From contig NZ_JACBZY010000001.1 of assembly GCF_013408685.1 (NCBI RefSeq), positions 868,001 to 932,000 of the forward strand: a stretch of 64,000 nucleotides of DNA, written 5' to 3'. Of this stretch, positions 17,759-25,993 are shown one piece after another. Source of the DNA: Schumannella luteola. GTDB lineage: Bacteria; Actinomycetota; Actinomycetes; Actinomycetales; Microbacteriaceae. The notes under the pieces were generated by a model. The model saw nothing but the letters and a program-made list of their open reading frames with translations, searched no databases and was not told the DNA's origin. The translations under genes and the position numbers were made by a program. Within the stretch, counting starts at the first letter, position 1. The number at the start of each line of letters is the position of its first letter.

Positions 17759-18090
17759 CCCGCCTGGCCGTGCTCAGTGCTCGAGGGTGGCCAGAAACTG
17801 CACGCGACACGCTGAGCGCGCGTGTGCTTCGTGGCCACCCACGCCGGGGATGCGTGCTGGGTGGCCAGAAACTGCACGCGACACGCCGCCCGCGCGTGTG
17901 ATCTCTGGCCACCCACCTCGGAGATGTGCGCTGGGTGGCCAGGAAGTGCACGCGACACGCCGCAACGGCGTGCTCTTCTTGGCCACCCGCGCCTCGAACC
18001 CCGAGTCCAGAACTCCGTGCCTCGGATCCCGGCGCCCAGAACCGCGCGCGGCGGCCGTTGCTGATCAGGAAACGGGCGGGTGGATGCGGG
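17759..18090. other. Gene-free gap after the kinase gene
   Basis: 332 bp without a credible gene. Most of it is the 74-bp repeat array at 17785-17988. The open frames there contain the repeated motif and look like translation of the repeat, not genes. Confidence 0.6.
17785..17988. repeat. Three palindromic 56-bp units at an exact 74-bp period
   Basis: Units at 17785-17840, 17859-17914 and 17933-17988 each begin GGGTGGCCA and end TGGCCACCC, a 9-bp terminal inverted repeat. An inner stem pairs ACACGC with GCGTGT, except that the third unit lacks it. A motif close to AGAAACTGCACGCGACACGC is shared by all. Spacers of 18 bp separate them and resemble each other (ACGCCGGGGATGCGTGCT and ACCTCGGAGATGTGCGCT). 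Each would fold into a long hairpin. Confidence 0.9.
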
Positions 18091-18768
18091 TCAGACCCTT
18101 GCGGGGAACGCCGGCCACTCGGCCAGCTGCAACGCGATCCACGGGCTGAACGCGAAGGGCGTCGCCTCGACGGCGGTGCGCAGCGCCTCCGGCTCGACCC
18201 ACGCCCACTCGACGACCTCGTCGGCCGCCGGTCGCGGGTCACCCTCGGCGCGCGCGACGTAGACGGGGCAGATCTCGTTCTCGTAGACGCCGAGCGCGTC
18301 GCGGGCGCGGTAGCGGAAGTCGGGCAGCACGAGCTCGGGCTCGCTGATCGCCATGCCCAGTTCGCGCTCGGCGCGGCGGCGCACCGCGCTCTGTCCCGAC
18401 TCCCCCGGTGCCGGGTGGCCGCAGAAGGCGTTGGTCCAGACGCCGGCGAAGGTGCGCTTCGACAGAGCGCGGCGCGTGATGAGCACGCGACCCTCGGCAT
18501 CCAGCACGTGGCAGGAGAACGCGAGGTGCAGCGGCGTCGCGCCGTCGTGCACGAGCGCCTTGTCGGCGGTGCCGATCGGGGTGCCGTCGTCGGCGAGCAG
18601 CACGACGAGCTCGGGATCGGCGGGGTCGCCTCCGGCGAGCGGAACCGGGCGGCCCGACTCGGGCGCGGTCGCGTGAGACTCGGCGTCCGGCGACGCGGAC
18701 TCGGCTCCGGTCTCGCTCGGCGGCTGCGTCGTCTGCGGTTCCGCTGAATGCGCCGAGAGATGAGTCAT
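18091..18768 (-). CDS. idi: Isopentenyl-diphosphate delta-isomerase, type I
   Basis: A 225-residue enzyme of the Nudix fold that interconverts IPP and DMAPP in the cytoplasm, supplying starter units to the divergent carotenoid operon. The motif FAGVWTNAFCGHPAPGES contains the catalytic Cys; the Nudix box follows around SAVRRRAERELGM and the catalytic Glu lies in YENEICPVY. About 45 N-terminal residues rich in Ser, Pro and Glu precede the core and are unusual in the family. Only 21 bp separate its ATG from that of crtE. Confidence 0.93.
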   Translation of the reverse strand: MTHLSAHSAEPQTTQPPSETGAESASPDAESHATAPESGRPVPLAGGDPADPELVVLLADDGTPIGTADKALVHDGATPLHLAFSCHVLDAEGRVLITRRALSKRTFAGVWTNAFCGHPAPGESGQSAVRRRAERELGMAISEPELVLPDFRYRARDALGVYENEICPVYVARAEGDPRPAADEVVEWAWVEPEALRTAVEATPFAFSPWIALQLAEWPAFPARV

Positions 18769-18777
18769 GCTGCGGGT

Positions 18778-18783
18778 TACCCT
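18778..18783 (+). promoter_or_regulatory. -10 box of the carotenoid operon
   Basis: TACCCT is 6 nt from ATG 18790, giving a leaderless crtE mRNA. It is part of a near-palindrome GGGTTACCCT that lies in the 21-bp gap shared with idi, so a single protein could block both directions. Confidence 0.45.
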
Positions 18784-18789
18784 GCCTCG

Positions 18790-19863
18790 ATGATGGACGG
18801 ACCCGACCGCCTGTTGACCGCGACGAAGCGGCGTGAGCTGGTCGACGCCGTTCTCGGGCGCTTCTTCAGCCTAGCTCGCACCCGCGCCGCCGCTCTGGGG
18901 CCCGACTACGTCGAGCTCTGGGAGGCGCTGGAGGCCAACACGGTCGGGGGAAAGCGCTTCCGTCCGCGTCTCGTCTTCTCCGCCTACACGGCGCTGGGGG
19001 GATGCGACGACGAGGCCGCCGCGAACGTCGGCGCCGCCTTCGAGCTGCTGCACACCGCACTGATCGTGCACGACGACGTGATCGATCGCGACTTCGTGCG
19101 CCGTGGATCTCCCAACATCTCGGGCACCTACCGCGACCGCGCCGTGCGTCGCGGCGCGACCGGCGCCGACGCCGAGCACCAGGGCATCAGCGCCGCCGTG
19201 ATCGCCGGCGACCTCGCCCTCTTCAACGCCTACCGCCTGATCGACCGCAGCGGCGTCGCCGACGACGTGCGCTCGGCGTTGCTCGACCTGCTCGACGAGG
19301 CCATGTTCGCGAGCGCCGCTGGCGAGCTGATCGACGTCGACCTCGCGGGCGCGCCCGAGGTGCCGAAGGTCGATGACATCCTCTGGATGGAGCGGCTCAA
19401 GACCGCCGTCTACTCCTTCGAGGGTCCGCTACAGGCCGGCGCCGTGCTGGCCGGAGCCGCGCCGGCCGTCGTCGCCACCCTGGGCGAGTTCGGCCGCGAG
19501 ATGGGCATCGCGTACCAGATCGTCGACGACGTGCTCGGCGTGTTCGGCGCCGAGGAGGAGACCGGCAAGACCACCGTCGGCGACCTGCGCGAGGGCAAGC
19601 GCACCGTGCTGATCGCCTACGCCGACTCGACGCCGCAGTGGGGCGCCGTGTCGCATCTTTTCGGCGATCCCAAGCTCTGCGACGAGGATGCGAGCCGCCT
19701 GCGCGGCGCCCTCGTCGACGGCGGCGCGCGCGAGTTCGCGGAGGGACTCGCCCGCTACTACGCGAACCGCGCGCTCGCCCGTCTGGCCGAGCCGCACATC
19801 CCGACCGCCCTGCGCGCGGAGCTGCACCCGGTCGCTGATGCCGTTCTGAGTCGCGTCCGGTGA
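18790..19863 (+). CDS. crtE: Geranylgeranyl diphosphate synthase
   Basis: A 357-residue trans-prenyltransferase that joins IPP units to form GGPP in the cytoplasm. The first Asp-rich motif HDDVIDRD is near residue 97. The second DDVLGVFG is near residue 245, and GGKRFRPRLVFSAY near residue 52 is the conserved start of the fold. The Asp-rich region DDxxD variants fit actinobacterial IdsA/CrtE. It is the first gene of crtE-B-I-Ye-Yf-Eb. The intergenic gap to crtB (19864-19996) has no clear promoter. Confidence 0.93.
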   Translation: MMDGPDRLLTATKRRELVDAVLGRFFSLARTRAAALGPDYVELWEALEANTVGGKRFRPRLVFSAYTALGGCDDEAAANVGAAFELLHTALIVHDDVIDRDFVRRGSPNISGTYRDRAVRRGATGADAEHQGISAAVIAGDLALFNAYRLIDRSGVADDVRSALLDLLDEAMFASAAGELIDVDLAGAPEVPKVDDILWMERLKTAVYSFEGPLQAGAVLAGAAPAVVATLGEFGREMGIAYQIVDDVLGVFGAEEETGKTTVGDLREGKRTVLIAYADSTPQWGAVSHLFGDPKLCDEDASRLRGALVDGGAREFAEGLARYYANRALARLAEPHIPTALRAELHPVADAVLSRVR

Positions 19864-19996
19864 GCGCGGCAGCACGGACCGGGGCTCGCGGCTCCGGGGC
19901 TCATGCCTGTGTCGGCATGGAAGGATCCGGGTCACGCGCGAGCGACGCCGGCGACGCGGGTCGCGCTCGCAGGCTCGCCACGGGAGGATGGACCCG

Positions 19997-20956
19997 ATGA
20001 GTCGCCTCAGCCTCTACGACCGAGTCGCCGACGAGACGTCGAGCGTGGTCATCCGGCGCTACTCGACCTCGTTCGGGCTCGCGTCGCGGCTGCTCGCGCC
20101 CGGAGTGCGGCAGCACGTCGAGAACATCTACGCGCTCGTGCGCGTCGCCGACGAGATCGTGGATGGCGGAGCCGCCGAAGCGGGACTCGCGCCGGAGTCG
20201 GCAGGGCGCGTGCTCGACGAGCTCGAGGCCGAGACCGACCGCGCCGTCGCCGAGGGCTACAGCGCCAACCCGATCGTGCACGCCTTCGCCCGCAGCGCGC
20301 GGCACAGCGGCTTCGGGCCGGAGCTCACGGCGCCGTTCTTCGCCTCCATGCGCACCGACCTCGATCGCAGCAGCTACGACGAGGCTGGCTTCGACGCCTA
20401 CGTCTACGGCTCGGCCGAGGTCGTCGGGCTCATGTGCCTGCGGGCCTTCGTGCGGGACGAGCACGGCACGACCCCGTCGGCCGATGCGCTCTACGAGCAG
20501 TTGGTCCCCGGCGCCCGCGCGCTCGGCTCGGCGTTCCAGAAAGTCAACTTCCTGCGCGACCTCGCCGCCGACTTCCGCGATCTCGGCCGCAGCTACTTCC
20601 CCGGCGTCAGCGTCACGTCGTTCACCGAGGCCGACAAGGTGCGGCTGGTCGACGACATCGACCGGGAGCTCGCGACCGCGGCCGCCGCGATCCCCGAGAT
20701 CCCGACCGGATCGCGCCGGGCCGTCGCGCTCGCGCACGGACTTTTCGCCGAGCTGTCGACGCGCATCCGCTCGACGCCGGCGTCGGTGCTGATCGATACG
20801 CGCGTGCGGGTGCCGAACCCGGTCAAGGCGAAGCTCGCGGCGCTCGCGGTCGCGGGGCGCCTGCCGGCGAATGCGGGCGGAACCGGGCCGGATGCCGCAG
20901 CCACTTCTCCGGCCGACCTGCCGGACGCTCCCCCGGAATCAGAGGCGCGAGCATGA
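19997..20956 (+). CDS. crtB: Phytoene synthase
   Basis: A 319-residue enzyme that joins two GGPP molecules into phytoene. The first Asp motif is in YALVRVADEIVDGG near residues 48-61 and the second in VNFLRDLAADFRDLGRSYFP near residue 183. The start is set at ATG 19997, 9 nt after GGAGG; ATG 19988 lies directly against it. The C-terminus is extended by a Pro/Ala-rich tail of about 30 residues. Its stop overlaps the crtI start in an ATGA. Confidence 0.94.
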   Translation: MSRLSLYDRVADETSSVVIRRYSTSFGLASRLLAPGVRQHVENIYALVRVADEIVDGGAAEAGLAPESAGRVLDELEAETDRAVAEGYSANPIVHAFARSARHSGFGPELTAPFFASMRTDLDRSSYDEAGFDAYVYGSAEVVGLMCLRAFVRDEHGTTPSADALYEQLVPGARALGSAFQKVNFLRDLAADFRDLGRSYFPGVSVTSFTEADKVRLVDDIDRELATAAAAIPEIPTGSRRAVALAHGLFAELSTRIRSTPASVLIDTRVRVPNPVKAKLAALAVAGRLPANAGGTGPDAAATSPADLPDAPPESEARA

Positions 20957-22590
20957 GCCGCATCGTCGTCATCGGAGGCGGCATCGCCGGGCTCGCCGGC
21001 GCCGCCCTGCTCGCCCGCGACGGCCACGAAGTCGAGCTGGTCGAGGCGCGGTCCGAGGTCGGTGGCCGTGTCGGCAGCTGGGAGGCCGACGGCTTCCGCT
21101 TCGACACCGGGCCGTCGTGGTACCTCATGCCCGAGGTCTTCGACCACTTCTTCCGCCTGCTCGGCACGACGACCGACGAGCAGCTGCGGCTCGTGCAGCT
21201 CGATCCCGGCTACCGCGTCTATGCCGAGGGCAACCCCATCCCGCTCGACATCGCCGCCGACGTCGAGGAGACCCTCGCGCGCGCCGAGCGGATCGAGCCC
21301 GGATCCGCCAAGCGTCTGCGCCGCTACCTCGCTCGCGCCGGCGAGACCTACGACATGGCGCTGCGCCGCTTCCTCTACACGACCTTCCGCAGCCTGCCGC
21401 GGGTCTTCGGGCCGGAGGTCGTGCGCCGCACGCCGCGCCTCATCCGCCTGCTGCTCGAGCCGCTCGGCTCGCTCGCCCGGCGTACGGTCAAGGATCTACG
21501 GCTGCGGCAGGTGCTCGGCTACCCGGCCGTGTTCCTCGGCTCGGCGCCCGACCTCGCGCCGAGCATGTACTCGCTCATGAGCCACCTCGACCTCGTCGAC
21601 GGCGTGCGATACCCGATGGGCGGATTCAGGGGCATCATCGACCGGATCGAGGCGCTCGCCCTCGCCGAGGGCGTGACCGTGCGCACCGGGTCTCCGGTGG
21701 CGCGCATCCTCACCTCCGGCGGCAGCGCGGTCGGCGTCGAGCTGGCCGACGGCTCGACCCTGTCGGCGGATGTCGTCGTCAGCGCCGCCGATCTGCATCA
21801 CACCGAGACGAAGCTGCTCGCCGAGAGCGAGCGCAGCTATCCGGAGTCGTGGTGGCAGCACAAGGTCGCCGGGCCGAGCGCGCTGCTCGTGCTGCTCGGC
21901 GTGCGCGGCGAGATCCCGCAGCTCGAGCACCACACCCTGCTCTTCGCGCAGGCGTGGGAGGAGAACTTCGCCGCGATCTTCGGCGACCAGCCGAAGGTGC
22001 CCGAGGTGCCCTCGCTCTACGTCTGCAAGCCGAGCGGCATCGATCCCTCGGTCGCACCCGACGGGCACGAGAACCTGTTCGTGCTGGTGCCGCTGCCGGC
22101 GGACCCCCTGCTCGGCTCCGGTGGCGTAGGTGGCGACGGGGATGCGCGCATCGAGGCGCTCGCCGACCGGGTGATCCGGCAGATCGCGGAGTGGGCCGAC
22201 ATCCCCGACCTCGAGTCGCGGATCGTCGTGCGCCGCACGATCGGGCCGGCCGACTTCGTCGCCGACCTCAACTCCTGGCGCGGCACCGCGCTCGGGCCGG
22301 CCCACACGCTCAAGCAGAGCGCCTTCTTCCGGGCCGGCAACGCGAGCAAGAAGGTGAAGAACCTGCTCTACGCGGGCGGCTCCACGATCCCGGGCATCGG
22401 CCTGCCGATGTGCCTGATCAGCGCCGAGCTGCTCGTGAAACGCCTGCGCCACGACACCTCGACGACCCCGCTGCCCGAGCCCCTCGAGTCGACCGGCCCG
22501 CGCCGCGAAGCCGACGCCGCGGCCGTTCGCCCGGCCGGTGAAGCGGCGGGCGCGAGTTCGAGCGCGCCCTCCGCCGAGGCGGGCGCGTGA
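20953..22590 (+). CDS. crtI: Phytoene desaturase
   Basis: A 545-residue FAD enzyme that introduces four double bases into phytoene to give lycopene. The dinucleotide-binding start IVVIGGGIAGLAGAALLARDG is at residues 4-24 and the acidic residue follows in VELVEAR. The C-terminal LLYAGGSTIPGIGLPMCLISAELL is the conserved CrtI end. The last about 45 residues are a Pro/Ala-rich extension. Coupled by ATGA to crtB and by GTGA to crtYe. Confidence 0.95.
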   Translation: MSRIVVIGGGIAGLAGAALLARDGHEVELVEARSEVGGRVGSWEADGFRFDTGPSWYLMPEVFDHFFRLLGTTTDEQLRLVQLDPGYRVYAEGNPIPLDIAADVEETLARAERIEPGSAKRLRRYLARAGETYDMALRRFLYTTFRSLPRVFGPEVVRRTPRLIRLLLEPLGSLARRTVKDLRLRQVLGYPAVFLGSAPDLAPSMYSLMSHLDLVDGVRYPMGGFRGIIDRIEALALAEGVTVRTGSPVARILTSGGSAVGVELADGSTLSADVVVSAADLHHTETKLLAESERSYPESWWQHKVAGPSALLVLLGVRGEIPQLEHHTLLFAQAWEENFAAIFGDQPKVPEVPSLYVCKPSGIDPSVAPDGHENLFVLVPLPADPLLGSGGVGGDGDARIEALADRVIRQIAEWADIPDLESRIVVRRTIGPADFVADLNSWRGTALGPAHTLKQSAFFRAGNASKKVKNLLYAGGSTIPGIGLPMCLISAELLVKRLRHDTSTTPLPEPLESTGPRREADAAAVRPAGEAAGASSSAPSAEAGA

Positions 22591-22976
22591 GCGTTCTGTA
22601 TCTGGTCGCGCTGGCGATCTCGCTCACCGGGATGGTCGTGCTCGACCGACGGTTCCGGCTGTTCTTCTGGCGGGATGCGCGTCGGGCGGCGATCGTGCTG
22701 CCGGTCGGGATCCTGCTCTTCCTGGTCTGGGACCTGTTCGGCATCGGACTCGGCATCTTCTTCCGCGGCGAGACCGTCTTCATGACCGGCCTGCAGCTCG
22801 CCCCCGAGCTCCCGGTCGAGGAGCTCTTCTTCCTGACGCTGCTCTGCTACCTCACGATGAACGTGTACGGCGCCGCGAGCTCCCTGCTCGACGCCCGAGC
22901 TAGCCGCACCTCCGCCTCGCATTCCGCCACCGGCATGGATGTGGTGTCGACGCCCGACAAGGGGAGCGCCCGATGA
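22587..22976 (+). CDS. crtYe: C50 carotenoid cyclase subunit Ye
   Basis: A 129-residue membrane protein with three helices (about residues 3-20, 34-54, 74-92) and the conserved LPVEELFFLTLLCYLTMN motif. It is one half of the heterodimeric epsilon-cyclase that closes the rings of C50 carotenoids such as decaprenoxanthin. The GTG start overlaps the crtI stop. The hydrophilic C-terminal tail of about 30 residues is longer than in the Corynebacterium protein. Confidence 0.88.
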   Translation: MSVLYLVALAISLTGMVVLDRRFRLFFWRDARRAAIVLPVGILLFLVWDLFGIGLGIFFRGETVFMTGLQLAPELPVEELFFLTLLCYLTMNVYGAASSLLDARASRTSASHSATGMDVVSTPDKGSAR

Positions 22977-23386
22977 CCTATTGGGCCCTCAACGCGTTCT
23001 TCCTCGGCGCGATCCTCATCGTCGTGATCGCCGCCGCGCTGGCCCGGCGCACCCCGCGCTGGCGCGCCGCGGCGCTCACGGCTTTCGTGCTGCTCGTCAT
23101 GACCGCCATCTTCGACAACGTGATGATCGCCGTCGGACTGGTCGGTTACGACCCGGCGCGCATCAGCGGCGCGAAGCTCGGCATCGCCCCGCTCGAGGAC
23201 TTCTCCTACGCGATCGCCGCGATCGTCCTCCTCCCCGTGCTCTGGCACCTCCTCCCCCGTCGAACCTCCCGCTCGGCGTCGGATTCCGTGAGGGGTCGCT
23301 CAGGCCCCGTGATGGCGCCGAAACCGAGCGAAGACGGGGCCTCTGCGACCCCTCAGCAGAAGAAGACCGGGGAGGGCGAGTCATGA
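22973..23386 (+). CDS. crtYf: C50 carotenoid cyclase subunit Yf
   Basis: A 137-residue partner of CrtYe. Three helices lie around residues 4-24, 33-52 and 78-98, with the conserved TAIFDNVMIAVGLVGYDP and GIAPLEDFSYAIAA motifs. The last 40 residues form a basic, Ser-rich tail that ends at the crtEb start in an ATGA overlap. The tail has no membrane helix and looks like an added stretch. Confidence 0.88.
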   Translation: MTYWALNAFFLGAILIVVIAAALARRTPRWRAAALTAFVLLVMTAIFDNVMIAVGLVGYDPARISGAKLGIAPLEDFSYAIAAIVLLPVLWHLLPRRTSRSASDSVRGRSGPVMAPKPSEDGASATPQQKKTGEGES

Positions 23387-24372
23387 TCCGAGCGCTGCTG
23401 CTGTCGTCGCGACCGTTGAGCTGGGTCAACACGGCCTACCCCTTCGCGGCGGCGTACATCCTCGCGATCACCGGCGGCGCCGGCGCAACGGGCCCGGCGG
23501 CCGGAGCGAGCACCCAGGGCGCGGGCACCGCGGCGGGCGTCACGGCCGAGGCACTCGGCCCCTTCGTCGAGCCGAGCGGCTGGGATGCGCGCACGATCGC
23601 CCTGGCCGTGATCGGCACCCTGTTCTTCCTCGTGCCCTACAACCTCACGATGTACGGCATCAACGACGTCTTCGACTACGAATCCGACCTGCGCAACCCC
23701 CGCAAGGGCGGCGTCGAGGGCGCCCTGCTCGACAAGCGCCTGCACCGCGCGACGATCCTCGCCAGCACCGTGCTGCCGATCCCCTTCGTCGTGGCACTGC
23801 TGGTGATCGGCGGCGTCGACGCGTGGCCGAGCTGGATCGTGCTGGCCGTCAGCCTGTTCGCCGTGGTCGCGTATTCCGCTCCCGGCATGCGCTTCAAAGA
23901 GCGGCCCTTCCTCGACTCGATCACCTCGAGCACGCACTTCGTCAGCCCCGCCGTCTACGGGCTCGCGCTCGCCGGCGCTCAGATCGACGGCAAGCTGCTC
24001 GCCCTGCTCGCGGCGTTCTTCCTCTGGGGAATGGCCTCGCACGCCTTCGGAGCGGTGCAGGACATCGTGGCCGACCGCGAGGGCGGCATCGGCTCGATCG
24101 CGACCGTCATCGGAGCGAAGGCGACCGTGCGACTCGCCTTCGCCGCCTACCTGCTCGGCGGGGTGCTCCTGCTCGCGACCGACTGGCCAGGCCCGCTCGC
24201 CGCGATCCTCGTGCTGCCCTATGCCGCGAACGTCGCGCCGTTCTGGAACGTCGGCGAGGCGGATGCCGAGACGGCGAACCGGGGCTGGAAGCGCTTCCTC
24301 TGGCTCAACTTCGTGACCGGCTTCCTCGTGACGATGCTGCTGATCTGGTTCGCAGCGGTGCGCGCGCACTGA
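23383..24372 (+). CDS. crtEb: Lycopene elongase
   Basis: A 329-residue UbiA-type prenyltransferase that adds C5 units to both ends of lycopene to form C50 flavuxanthin. The Asp motif GINDVFDYESD is near residues 93-103 and the second ASHAFGAVQDIVADREGG near residue 222. About eight membrane helices are predicted. A stretch of about 40 residues rich in Gly, Ala and Thr is inserted between helices 1 and 2 (residues 31-66); the usual protein has about 287 residues. It is the last gene of the operon. Confidence 0.92.
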   Translation: MIRALLLSSRPLSWVNTAYPFAAAYILAITGGAGATGPAAGASTQGAGTAAGVTAEALGPFVEPSGWDARTIALAVIGTLFFLVPYNLTMYGINDVFDYESDLRNPRKGGVEGALLDKRLHRATILASTVLPIPFVVALLVIGGVDAWPSWIVLAVSLFAVVAYSAPGMRFKERPFLDSITSSTHFVSPAVYGLALAGAQIDGKLLALLAAFFLWGMASHAFGAVQDIVADREGGIGSIATVIGAKATVRLAFAAYLLGGVLLLATDWPGPLAAILVLPYAANVAPFWNVGEADAETANRGWKRFLWLNFVTGFLVTMLLIWFAAVRAH

Positions 24373-24507
24373 AGCGCACGCAGAAGCGCGCGCCGGCCCT
24401 CACACCGACCTGACCCGGCGCACCACGCGAGCGCAACCTGGATGCGCCCCGCCGCATGAACGGCGTAATGTCCGGTTGCGACACCGAGGCCGACGAGGGG
24501 AGAGGCG
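24373..24507. promoter_or_regulatory. Promoter region of the LacI gene
   Basis: TAATGT at 24466-24471 is a good -10 box and would leave a leader of about 30 nt before ATG 24508, which has GGGGAGAGG upstream. No clear terminator for the carotenoid operon is seen. Confidence 0.35.
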
Positions 24508-25671
24508 ATGCCGAACGGCGAGCTCAACCCGACTGTCTACGACGTCGCCGCCCGATCGGGCGTCTCGATCGCGACCGTATCGCGGGTGCTGCGCCGCCCG
24601 GACGAGGTGCGTCCCGAGACCGCGGCGAAGGTGATGGATGCGGTGCGCGAGCTCGGCTACGTGCCCAGCGCCTCAGCGCGCGGGCTCGCCGGCCGCCGCA
24701 CGCAGGTCATCGGCCTGCTGCTGCCCGGGCACCAGGAGGGCGACCCGGTGCCGGATCCCGGCCCCGCCACTCCCCCGCGAATCCGCGACGACCGGGCGAG
24801 CGCCGAGCAGGCCGCCGAGGAGTCGGGCACCGGCGGACCGGTGAATCTCTACTACGACGAGGTCATCCGCGGCGCCGAGGGCGAGGCGTCCGAGCAGGGT
24901 TTCGCTCTGCTCATCGCCGCCGGAACCGCCTCGCACCGCGAGCGGCTGGTCGGCGAGATCGCGGGCCGGGTCGACGGGCTCGTGGTGCTGGCCGCGACCC
25001 TCGGCGACGAGCTGCTGGCCCGCACCTCGACGCGCGTGCCGGTCGTGCTGGTGGCCGACTCCGGCGACGAGCACGATCTCGATCACGTCGTGGTCGACAA
25101 CGAGCAGGGCATGCGCGCGCTCGTCACCGAGGTGCTGCGCGATGCGGCGGTGCGCGAGATCGCCTACATCGCCGGCCCCGAGGACTCCCCCGACGAGCGC
25201 GATCGCCGCCGCGGCTTCGACCGCGCGATCGACGACGCCCGAGACGACCGTGCCGAGTTCGGCGACGTCGCCGACTCCCCCGCCGTGCGCATCCTGCGCG
25301 GCGACTTCTCGGTGGCGGCGGGGCGCCGACTCGCCGACCGTCTGCTCGACGACGACGGTGACGACGCCGGCGGCCGTCTGCCCGACGCGATCGTCTGCTC
25401 GAACGATCAGAGCGCGCTCGGCGTGCTGCAGTCGCTCACCGCGGCGGGCGTGGATGTGCCGGGTCGCGTGCGCGTGAGCGGCTTCGACGGCGTCGAGGCG
25501 GGCCGGTTCTCGACCCCGCGGCTCAGCACCGTGCGGCAGCCGATGGCCGACCTCGGCCGTATCGCGGTGCGCACCCTGCTGCGTCGACTCGCCTCCCCGG
25601 ACGCGCCCCGCCAGCGCGTCGTGCTGCCGGTCGAGGTGCTGCTGCGCGAGAGCGCTCCTCCGCGCGCCTGA
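24508..25671 (+). CDS. LacI-family transcriptional regulator
   Basis: A 387-residue repressor. The LacI helix-turn-helix VYDVAARSGVSIATVSRVL is at residues 9-27, with the hinge helix ELGYVPSASARGLAGRR near residues 49-65. The sugar-binding domain includes VDGLVVLAAT, DNEQGMRALV and DAIVCSNDQSALGVLQSL. A hydrophilic insert of about 35 residues (GHQEGDPVPDP to SGTGGP, residues 75-112) separates the hinge from the core and is unusual. The binding site is seen in the promoter of the next operon (25882-25895), so it likely controls that transporter. Confidence 0.93.
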   Translation: MPNGELNPTVYDVAARSGVSIATVSRVLRRPDEVRPETAAKVMDAVRELGYVPSASARGLAGRRTQVIGLLLPGHQEGDPVPDPGPATPPRIRDDRASAEQAAEESGTGGPVNLYYDEVIRGAEGEASEQGFALLIAAGTASHRERLVGEIAGRVDGLVVLAATLGDELLARTSTRVPVVLVADSGDEHDLDHVVVDNEQGMRALVTEVLRDAAVREIAYIAGPEDSPDERDRRRGFDRAIDDARDDRAEFGDVADSPAVRILRGDFSVAAGRRLADRLLDDDGDDAGGRLPDAIVCSNDQSALGVLQSLTAAGVDVPGRVRVSGFDGVEAGRFSTPRLSTVRQPMADLGRIAVRTLLRRLASPDAPRQRVVLPVEVLLRESAPPRA

Positions 25672-25869
25672 CGGTTGCGCGGCAACCGGCGTCACGCCCC
25701 GCGACCGACGCCGGCGGGGCGGCCGGCGTCACGCCGCGAGCCCGACCTCTCCGCCGCCGGCGCGGCAGTGCAGACGCCGCGGTGATTCCGCCATTCGGGC
25801 AGGTTTTCGCACGCACGATCGTGCGCCTCGACAGACCCTCACAACCTGAGCGCCACCTGGCAAGCCGAC
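25672..25869. other. Gap between lacI and the ABC operon
   Basis: No gene. A hairpin GCCCCGC (25696-25702)/GCGGGGC (25714-25720) may terminate the lacI transcript. A 13-bp direct repeat CCGGCGTCACGCC occurs at 25686-25698 and 25723-25735. Confidence 0.5.
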
Positions 25870-25897
25870 TTGACAGGCCGATGTAAGCGCATACATT
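25870..25897 (+). promoter_or_regulatory. Promoter and LacI operator of the ABC operon
   Basis: TTGACA (25870-25875) and TACATT (25892-25897) are 16 bp apart. TGTAAGCGCATACA (25882-25895) is a near-perfect LacI-family operator that covers the spacer and most of the -10 box, so bound repressor would block polymerase. The leader is about 90 nt. Confidence 0.8.
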
Positions 25898-25993
25898 GGG
25901 GGAGCCGGATGCGCTGTCACCACTGCGCGCCCGGTGCACCCGACGGCGGGACCCGGTTCACCGAGCCCCGCCCCAGCGAAGAGGCGGAGAGCG

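Noticed and set aside
17785-17988. CRISPR array
   Set aside because: Only three units, units are long and palindromic, spacers are 18 bp and similar to each other, and there are no cas genes.
22939-24372. Longer crtEb starting upstream of 23383
   Set aside because: The upstream frame overlaps crtYf in another frame and lacks the membrane helix pattern; ATGA at 23383 is convincing.
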